Source of the DNA: Jiangellaceae bacterium
GTDB taxonomy: Bacteria; Actinomycetota; Actinomycetes; Jiangellales; Jiangellaceae
Direction of reading: 5' to 3'
DNA: 7,202 bases
NCBI GenBank assembly: GCA_030146385.1
Contig: JASLBX010000219.1
Coordinates: 1-7,202, forward strand
Numbering within the stretch: position 1 is the stretch's first letter; each line of letters starts with the position of its first letter. The translations under genes and the position numbers were made by a program. Of the stretch, positions 1 through 5,432 are shown one piece after another. The notes beneath the pieces were generated by a model that saw nothing but the letters and a program-made list of their open reading frames with translations, did not search any database and was not told the origin of the DNA.

Positions 1-919
<919 letters not shown>

Positions 920-924
920 CAGGT

Positions 925-932
925 CTCCTCTC
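925..932 (-). promoter_or_regulatory. Ribosome binding site of ask
   Basis: The minus strand carries GAGAGGAG here, 5 nt before the GTG at 917-919. It decides the start in favour of this GTG over the ATG at 938-940, which would place the motif inside the coding sequence. Relatives begin at the same M-x-LVVQKYGG point. Confidence 0.7.
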
Positions 933-956
933 CGCGTCATATCGGGTGTCGTGGCG

Positions 957-962
957 AGTCTA
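957..962 (-). promoter_or_regulatory. Candidate -10 element for ask
   Basis: TAGACT on the minus strand fits the actinobacterial TANNNT -10 pattern. Transcription would begin near 950 and leave a leader of about 30 nt containing the ask ribosome binding site. No convincing -35 hexamer is visible 16-19 nt upstream, so this is a weak call from position and the -10 only. Confidence 0.3.
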
Positions 963-1001
963 GGCGAGATAGCAGCGACGCTGCGGTTGGTCCAGATACC
1001 G

Positions 1002-1025
1002 GAACCACCGGTTCACGACTACGCT
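1002..1025. promoter_or_regulatory. Operator-like dyad and candidate -10 in the ask/ABC divergent region
   Basis: The 161-nt gap between ask and the ABC ATPase holds no gene. It contains a perfect short dyad, GAACC (1002-1006) ACC GGTTC (1010-1014). Six nt downstream on the plus strand is TACGCT (1020-1025), which fits TANNNT and would start transcription near 1032, about 49 nt before the ATPase start. A regulator bound at the dyad could touch both divergent promoters. The dyad is short enough to occur by chance in GC-rich DNA, and no -35 is evident. Confidence 0.22.
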
Positions 1026-1080
1026 GCTCCAATCAACGCCGCGTCCGGGTCCCAAGCCGGGCGGATCTACGAGTGCAGGG

Positions 1081-2004
1081 GTGGCATTGGCAGCGGGGAT
1101 CGAGGCGGCAGGCGTACGGCGGACGTTCGGCAATGTGGTCGCCGTCGCGGACGTCACCTTGTCTGTTCCACGCGGCCATGTCACCGCCCTCGTGGGGCCG
1201 AACGGCGCCGGCAAGACGACGTTGCTGCTCGTGCTGGCCACCCTGCTCCAGCCGGACGACGGGCGGATCCGGGTGGCGGGGTTCGACCCGGTCACCGACT
1301 CGGTCGAAGTGCGCGCACGCACTGGCTGGATGCCTGACGCGTTCGGGACGTACGACACCCTCACGTCCCGCGAGGTCCTGGAGTTCGCCGCCGCGGCGTA
1401 CCGGATCCCGCGGAAAGACCGAGCCCGGCGGGCCTGGGAGCTACTGGCCCTGGTGCACCTCGACGAGTTCGCCGAGCGACCGGTCCATGCCCTCTCGCGG
1501 GGCCAGCGGCAGCGCCTCGGGCTGGCCAGGGCGTTAGTGCACGAGCCGCCGATCCTGCTGCTCGACGAGCCGGCCGCGGGCCTGGACCCGCGGAGCCGGA
1601 TCGAGCTGCGTGGCCTGCTCCGCGGACTGGCCGCCCAGGGTTGCGCCGTGCTGGTGTCCAGCCACGTCCTGTCTGAGCTCGAGACGATCGCTGACCGGGT
1701 CGTCTTCGTCGACCGTGGCCGGAGCATTGCCGAGGAGACTCTGGCGGAGCTGCCGCGAGCCGAACGGCGGCCTTGGCGGGTTCGCGCCCTCGACCCAGAC
1801 CCGCTGATGGTCTTCCTGAATACCCACGGCACGGAACACGGGCCTCCTGACGCGCACGGCGTCGAAGTGCTGCTCTCCGGCGACGAGGCCGCGGCCGAAC
1901 TGCTCGCGGCGATGATCCGGGACGGCGTACCCGTCGTGTCGTTCTCACCGGCCGGCAGCGATCTCGAGGCGGCCTACCTGGCGATCACGGAGGATCGCAG
2001 GTGA
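1081..2004 (+). CDS. ABC transporter ATP-binding protein (CcmA-like, ABC-2 type)
   Basis: This is the cytoplasmic ATPase of an exporter-type ABC transporter, 307 residues. Visible motifs are Walker A GPNGAGKTT (39-47), signature LSRGQRQR (138-145), Walker B ILLLDEP (158-164), D-loop AGLDP (166-170) and H-loop His195 in SSHVL. The Q-loop position reads GWMPDAFGTYD (82-92), with Asp86 where classical ABC ATPases carry Gln; related MPD-FG-YD sequences occur in some CcmA-like ATPases. Residues from about 225 form a C-terminal accessory region common in this group. The GTG start at 1081 has no good Shine-Dalgarno. TACGAG at 1068-1073 is a poor -10 match that would give a leaderless message, and TTG at 1087 is an alternative start. 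The stop overlaps the permease start by 4 nt, so the two form a translationally coupled transporter pair. Substrate unknown. Confidence 0.93.
   Translation: MALAAGIEAAGVRRTFGNVVAVADVTLSVPRGHVTALVGPNGAGKTTLLLVLATLLQPDDGRIRVAGFDPVTDSVEVRARTGWMPDAFGTYDTLTSREVLEFAAAAYRIPRKDRARRAWELLALVHLDEFAERPVHALSRGQRQRLGLARALVHEPPILLLDEPAAGLDPRSRIELRGLLRGLAAQGCAVLVSSHVLSELETIADRVVFVDRGRSIAEETLAELPRAERRPWRVRALDPDPLMVFLNTHGTEHGPPDAHGVEVLLSGDEAAAELLAAMIRDGVPVVSFSPAGSDLEAAYLAITEDRR
1989..1993 (+). promoter_or_regulatory. Ribosome binding site of the permease, inside the ATPase gene
   Basis: GGAGG lies 7 nt before the GTG at 2001. The start overlaps the ATPase TGA as GTGA (2001-2004), so translation of the two subunits is probably coupled. 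Confidence 0.7.
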
Positions 2005-2990
2005 CCCGTCGACGCACGCCACGACTCGGTCTCAGCCTCCGCGGCGCTTTGACCGTGGCCGCTCACGAATTCCGGCTGCGGATCCGGGCCGGCCGGTGGC
2101 GCTGGCTGCTCGGAGCGTGGTTCCTGAGCCTGTTCGCGCTGACCGCAGGTGTCCGGTCGGCGCTGGTCCGCAGCGGCCAGACCAGCCCGGGGACGGACAT
2201 GTTCGGCGGGCTGATGCTGACCATGCTCGCACTGGCGCTGCTCGTCGTCCCGGCGCTTACCGCTCAGTCGGTGAACGGCGACCGGCTGCGCGGCCTGCTG
2301 GCGACCTTGCAGACGACATTGCTTACGCCGGCCGAGATCGCGGTTGGCAAGCTGGCCGCTGCATGGGGTACGGCAATCGTGTTCCTGCTGACTGCGGTCC
2401 CGCTGGCGCTGTGGTGCGTGGCCGAGGGAGCGTCCGGCCTGCGGGTGGCCGTGAGCCTGGGCATCGCGGCGGTGCTGCTCGGCGTGATCTGCTCGATCAG
2501 CCTGTGCCTGTCGGCCGTGCTGGCGCGCACGACCACGTCGGGCGTCCTGTCGTACCTGGCCGTGTTCGCGCTGTCGATCGGAACCGTGATCATCTTTGTC
2601 CTCGCCGTCGCATTCACCCAGACGACGGAGACGCGCACGACAGCGGCCGGCGCCTTCGAGCAGACCGTGACCCATCCCGAGCGGGTGTGGTGGCTACTCG
2701 CACCTAACCCGTTCATCATCGTGGCGGACGCCGCGCCACGGACGCTTGACCATCCCGACGCCGGCGTGCGGCTCGATCCGCTCGGCGCCATCGGCGAGGT
2801 GGCCCGATCGGCGCGGACGCCCGGCTCCACGATGGTCGGCGCCAACGGGATCGTCCAACTCGGTCAGGCCGCCGTGTGGCCGTATGGCCTGGCCACGAAC
2901 GTCGCGCTTGGGATCGGAGCGCTGGTCATTACTGCCCGGCGGTTACGCACGCCGTACGTCAAGCTGTCCAAGACCGTTCGGGTCGCCTGA
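2001..2990 (+). CDS. ABC-2 type transporter permease
   Basis: This is the membrane subunit paired with the ATPase just upstream, 329 residues. Six hydrophobic segments are visible, at about 35-51, 68-90, 118-140, 147-175, 181-206 and 294-312. A hydrophilic stretch of roughly 85 residues (about 208-293) separates the last two and is probably extracytoplasmic. Between segments 2 and 3, NGDRLRGLLATLQTTLLTP followed by AEIAVGKLAAAW matches the typical ABC-2 permease pattern (E/D-R-GLL-LL-TP-I--GK). The basic N-terminus (MTRRRTPR) fits a cytoplasmic start. The GTG start is supported by GGAGG 7 nt upstream and the 4-nt overlap. There is no signal peptide and no fused ATPase domain. The family exports lipids, drugs, polysaccharides and other substrates; nothing here names the cargo. 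Confidence 0.88.
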   Translation: MTRRRTPRLGLSLRGALTVAAHEFRLRIRAGRWRWLLGAWFLSLFALTAGVRSALVRSGQTSPGTDMFGGLMLTMLALALLVVPALTAQSVNGDRLRGLLATLQTTLLTPAEIAVGKLAAAWGTAIVFLLTAVPLALWCVAEGASGLRVAVSLGIAAVLLGVICSISLCLSAVLARTTTSGVLSYLAVFALSIGTVIIFVLAVAFTQTTETRTTAAGAFEQTVTHPERVWWLLAPNPFIIVADAAPRTLDHPDAGVRLDPLGAIGEVARSARTPGSTMVGANGIVQLGQAAVWPYGLATNVALGIGALVITARRLRTPYVKLSKTVRVA

Positions 2991-3060
2991 TAGTTGGTTA
3001 CGTCTCTGGCGATCGTCGTGGCGGTCGTGACGGCAGGAGATGTTCGGCTAGGCGATCGAG

Positions 3061-3066
3061 TAGCGT
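3061..3066 (+). promoter_or_regulatory. Candidate -10 for a leaderless methyltransferase message
   Basis: TAGCGT fits TANNNT and ends 8 nt before the GTG at 3075-3077. Transcription from it would begin at or next to the start codon, as in the leaderless mRNAs common in actinobacteria. The 84-nt gap after the permease has no other clear signal and no good -35, so the methyltransferase may have its own promoter or simply be read through from the transporter genes. Confidence 0.4.
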
Positions 3067-3074
3067 GGGGGTCC

Positions 3075-3635
3075 GTGCGCAGTTGCAGTTTTGGAGCGAT
3101 CACGGGGCGCCTTTACGCCCTCTTCAACCGCAACCCCGAGTCGAACCGCATCGTGGTGGACTCGCTCGGCCTCACGCCCGAAGACCGCGCGCTCGAGGTC
3201 GGCTGCGGAGCGGGCGCAGCCACTGAGCTCGCAGCGCAGCGCATCGGCGCCGACCGCGTGGCCGCTGTAGAGCCCTCGTCCACGTTCGTCGACATGGTGC
3301 GCAAGCGAGTACCGGGGGCCGATATCCGGGTTGGCAGCGCCACTGAGATCCCCTTCGACGACGGGACGTTCACCGTTATCTGGTCGATCGCGTCGATGCA
3401 CCACTGGCCAGAGCGCGAGCCAGGTCTCGCCGCGCAGACCGCCAAGGTGACTCCTGGTGGACGGCTCGTCATCGCGGAGCGGCTGCTGGATAAGCCCGGG
3501 CATGGCATCACAGCGGCACAGACGGCAGAGGTGACGTCCTACCTCGAGTCGCTGGATCACGCTGAGGTGCGGACGTTCACCCGTGTCAACGGCAAGAAGA
3601 CGATCCAGCTCATCGAGGCCACTCGCAGTCAGTAG
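3075..3635 (+). CDS. Class I SAM-dependent methyltransferase (Methyltransf_11-like)
   Basis: This is a small cytoplasmic methyltransferase, 186 residues from the chosen GTG. The SAM-binding motif I is ALEVGCGAG (39-47), followed by the acidic residue at the end of the second strand (VAAVEPSS, Glu66). DDGTFTVIWSIASMHHW (95-111) is the usual segment after the adenine-binding region, and TPGGRLVIAE (126-135) is the later strand motif. An N-terminal GAITGRLYALFNRNPESNR precedes the fold. The frame is open back to a TTG at 2994, but that extension (MVTSLAIVVAVV...) lacks family similarity, and TAGCGT upstream of 3075 supports the later start; GTG 3027 is a further alternative. It is shorter than many relatives, ending soon after the last strands. 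It follows the permease by 84 nt on the same strand and may act with the transporter or independently. Acceptor substrate unknown. Confidence 0.85.
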   Translation: MRSCSFGAITGRLYALFNRNPESNRIVVDSLGLTPEDRALEVGCGAGAATELAAQRIGADRVAAVEPSSTFVDMVRKRVPGADIRVGSATEIPFDDGTFTVIWSIASMHHWPEREPGLAAQTAKVTPGGRLVIAERLLDKPGHGITAAQTAEVTSYLESLDHAEVRTFTRVNGKKTIQLIEATRSQ

Positions 3636-3640
3636 TTAGT

Positions 3641-3736
3641 GCACCGTGGAACCTTGGTGCCGCCGACAAGCAGCATTGTGGAAGCTCGGTGCTCACCCTC
3701 GACAGCATCGTGGAAGCACGGTGCCCAACCTGGGAA
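3641..3736 (+). repeat. Three 32-bp tandem repeats forming a hairpin array
   Basis: Three units of exactly 32 bp start at 3641, 3673 and 3705. By eye units 2 and 3 match at 25 of 32 positions and units 1 and 2 at 19 of 32; the first 20 nt are best conserved (GCA--GTGGAA---GGTGC). In each, those 20 nt fold as an 8-bp stem around a 4-nt loop (GAAC, GAAG, GAAG). Unit 3 pairs throughout, with one U-G wobble; units 1 and 2 have one U-U mismatch each. Many differences are C-G to U-G or G-C to G-U on the plus strand, which keep pairing in plus-strand RNA but would give A-C mismatches in minus-strand RNA. This suggests an RNA element in the 3' region of the methyltransferase transcript, perhaps a U-tract-free terminator or stability element. 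The 32-nt period is not a multiple of three, so it is not a protein repeat. Confidence 0.75.
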
Positions 3737-3750
3737 AAGCGGTTGTCCGC
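3735..3750 (-). terminator. Short hairpin with T-tract after DUF5063
   Basis: One base after the DUF5063 stop, the minus strand reads GCGG ACAA CCGC (3750-3739) followed by TTTT (3738-3735). A 4-bp all-GC stem, 4-nt loop and four Ts make a minimal intrinsic terminator for the dnaX-side cluster. The stem is short, so efficiency is uncertain. It would keep minus-strand transcription from running into the convergent methyltransferase gene. Confidence 0.45.
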
Positions 3751-3751
3751 G

Positions 3752-4354
3752 TCAGCGCTCCATCGCCTCGGCGGCGGCCTCGGCCAGCAGTTCGTCCTCC
3801 GCGTCGGTAGCGGGGTCGCGCTCGGTGTCGAGCCTGGTGTGGGCGATCAGCGAGTGCAGCGCCCTGAGCACCGCGCCGCACGTCGCGCCCCACGAGGACA
3901 GGTACGAGAACTGCCACCACCAGAGCGCCTCGATCGTCCGTCCGTCGCGGAAATGGGTGAGGCCGTGAAGCAGATCGGACGCGATGCTGGCCAGATCGTC
4001 AGAGATGAGGAAGGAGTCGGCGCCACGAGCGGGGTCGACGGGGTCGATGATCTCGACGTAGTCGTCGACCGGTTCCAGCAGGCCGGCCAGCCGCTCGCGC
4101 AGCTCTTCGACATCGGGGTCGGGGCCGGCGTCGGGCTCGAACCGCTCGTCCGGCACGACGTCGGTGATCGCGCCCAGCCGTCCGCCCGCGAGCGCGAGCT
4201 GGCTCACCTGAAGTAGCAGCATGGACAGCGTGGTGCCCGGGTCGGTCCCTCGAGCTATCTCACGGACTGCGACCAGAAAGCTCTCGACCTGGTCCGCGAT
4301 CTCGGCTGCGAAGCCGGCGTAGTCCTCGTCCGATGTGAGGGTGGGCTCAGACAT
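3752..4354 (-). CDS. DUF5063 family protein
   Basis: A 200-residue cytoplasmic protein of the DUF5063 family, recognised mainly from its content and its position after recR, where this family sits in actinobacteria. Function is unknown. It is acidic and mostly helical in character. Visible features are ESFLVAVREIA (24-34), a Leu-rich helix LSMLLLQVSQLALAGGRL (43-60), VDDYVEIIDP (96-105), ISDDLASIASDLLHGL (117-132), the Trp-rich stretch ALWWWQFSYLSSWGAT (143-158), and an acidic/Ala tail ending EDELLAEAAAEAMER. There is no signal peptide or membrane segment. The ATG at 4352-4354 is chosen because AAGGAGG (4362-4368) lies 7 nt upstream; the frame stays open to 4417 but that extension is unlike the family. 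The start lies inside the last codons of recR (8-nt overlap), so the two are probably co-translated. Confidence 0.8.
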   Translation of the reverse strand: MSEPTLTSDEDYAGFAAEIADQVESFLVAVREIARGTDPGTTLSMLLLQVSQLALAGGRLGAITDVVPDERFEPDAGPDPDVEELRERLAGLLEPVDDYVEIIDPVDPARGADSFLISDDLASIASDLLHGLTHFRDGRTIEALWWWQFSYLSSWGATCGAVLRALHSLIAHTRLDTERDPATDAEDELLAEAAAEAMER

Positions 4355-4946
4355 CGAGCAACCTCCTTCCCTCGAACGCACGGCCCAGGGTGACCTCGTC
4401 GGCGTACTCGAGATCACCTCCTACAGGAAGTCCACTTGCCAAACGTGTCACGCGCAACCCCATCGGCTTGATCAATCGTGCTAGGTACGTGGCCGTCGCC
4501 TCACCTTCGAGGTTCGGGTCGGTGGCCAGGATGATCTCGGTCACCGTCCCGTCGGCGAGCCGCTCCATCAGTTCGCGCGTCCGAAGGTCGTCCGGACCCA
4601 CTCCTTCGATGGGACTGATTGCTCCCCCGAGGACGTGGTACCGGCCGCGGAACTCGCGGGTGCGCTCGATCGCAACCACGTCCTTGGGTTCCTCGACGAC
4701 GCACAGCACATGCGGGTCGCGGCGCGGGTCGGCACAGATACGGCACTGCTCCTCTTGCGCCACGTTGCCGCACGTCGCGCAGAACCGCACCTTGGCCTTG
4801 ACTTCGATCAGGGCATCGGCGAGCCGGCGGACATCCGCCGGATCGGCGGCGAGCAGGTGGAAGGCGATGCGCTGCGCGCTCTTCGGCCCGACCCCCGGGA
4901 GTCTTCCGAGCTCGTCGATGAGGTCCTGGACCACACCTTCGTACAC
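4347..4946 (-). CDS. recR: Recombination mediator protein RecR
   Basis: RecR works with RecO (and RecF) to load RecA onto SSB-coated single-stranded DNA during gap repair. The 199-residue product has the normal family length and all expected parts: an N-terminal helix-hairpin-helix region (LGRLPGVGPKSAQRIAFHLL, 13-32), a four-Cys zinc site (Cys56, Cys59, Cys68, Cys71), a Toprim domain opening with VVEEPKDV (83-90) and including ATDPNLEGEATA (141-152), and the C-terminal YADEVTLGRAFEGRR (181-195). The GTG start at 4944-4946 gives the standard MYEG N-terminus and has GGGAG (4953-4957) 6 nt upstream, inside the end of ybaB. Only 3 nt separate it from the ybaB stop, and its own end overlaps DUF5063 by 8 nt, so it lies in the middle of a tight operon. 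No key residue is missing. Confidence 0.97.
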   Translation of the reverse strand: MYEGVVQDLIDELGRLPGVGPKSAQRIAFHLLAADPADVRRLADALIEVKAKVRFCATCGNVAQEEQCRICADPRRDPHVLCVVEEPKDVVAIERTREFRGRYHVLGGAISPIEGVGPDDLRTRELMERLADGTVTEIILATDPNLEGEATATYLARLIKPMGLRVTRLASGLPVGGDLEYADEVTLGRAFEGRRLLDV

Positions 4947-4949
4947 GTA

Positions 4950-5348
4950 TTACTCCCGGTCCGGCGGCGACTCTTCGGACGTACTGCTGCCACCACCGAG
5001 CAGACCGCTGAGCGCGTCGCCGCCACCGAGCGCTCCGAGAGCACTGCCGAGCGAGCCCATCTGCTCAGCGGCAATCCGCTGAACCTGCGAATGCCCGTCC
5101 CGGACCGCCGCGACGATCAGGTCCGCGAGCGTCTCGACGTCCTCCGGGTCGACCACCGACGGGTCAATCTCGAGGGACACCAGCTCGCCCGTACCGTCGA
5201 CGGTCGCGCTGACCAGGCCGCCACCTGCCGTGCCCGTCACCTCGAGGTCGGACAGGTTCTGCTGCGCCGACAAGAACTGCTCCTGCATTCGCTGTGCTTG
5301 CTGCATGAGCTGGTTGACGTCGAACCCTTCCGAGCCGGACGGAAACAC
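4950..5348 (-). CDS. ybaB: YbaB/EbfC family nucleoid-associated protein
   Basis: YbaB/EbfC proteins are small dimeric DNA-binding proteins almost always found between dnaX and recR; a nucleoid-associated role is the usual description. The product is 132 residues. The conserved helix NQLMQQAQRMQEQFLSAQ (12-29) is followed by the central sheet region with VTGTAGGGLVSATVDGTGEL (37-56) and IDPSVVDPEDVETLADLIVAAV (61-82). The tail (about 99-132) is Gly/Ser-rich and low complexity, ending in SEESPPDRE. GTG at 5346-5348 is chosen because GGAGG (5355-5359) lies 6 nt upstream and the family helix starts about 12 residues in; the ATG at 5409-5411 would add 21 unconserved residues. The 84-nt gap from dnaX may hold a promoter for ybaB-recR-DUF5063. 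Confidence 0.95.
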   Translation of the reverse strand: MFPSGSEGFDVNQLMQQAQRMQEQFLSAQQNLSDLEVTGTAGGGLVSATVDGTGELVSLEIDPSVVDPEDVETLADLIVAAVRDGHSQVQRIAAEQMGSLGSALGALGGGDALSGLLGGGSSTSEESPPDRE

Positions 5349-5386
5349 TGAGGGCCTCCAGGACGATGTCGGGTGTGTGATTTCAG

Positions 5387-5392
5387 AGCCTA
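5387..5392 (-). promoter_or_regulatory. Candidate -10 for ybaB-recR-DUF5063
   Basis: TAGGCT on the minus strand in the dnaX-ybaB gap fits TANNNT and would give a leader of about 32 nt with the ybaB ribosome binding site. No -35 at normal spacing is convincing, and the genes could equally be transcribed from upstream of dnaX. No terminator-like hairpin with a T-tract was found after dnaX. Confidence 0.25.
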
Positions 5393-5432
5393 GTCGCGTG
5401 CGGTTGTCCATGCCGCAGCGGCCGGTGGTTGG

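Noticed and set aside
1974..2675. A 233-codon open frame on the minus strand within the permease gene
   Set aside because: The product is Gln/Arg/His-rich low complexity with no recognisable domain, opposite a permease with clear membrane segments and family motifs.
3641..3736. CRISPR array
   Set aside because: The units are imperfect tandem repeats with only 12-nt less-conserved segments between the hairpins; there are no 20-40-nt unique spacers and no cas genes.
3639..3968. Possible small plus-strand protein spanning the tandem repeats
   Set aside because: The 32-bp period breaks any protein repeat, the frame continues antisense into DUF5063, and there is no ribosome binding site.
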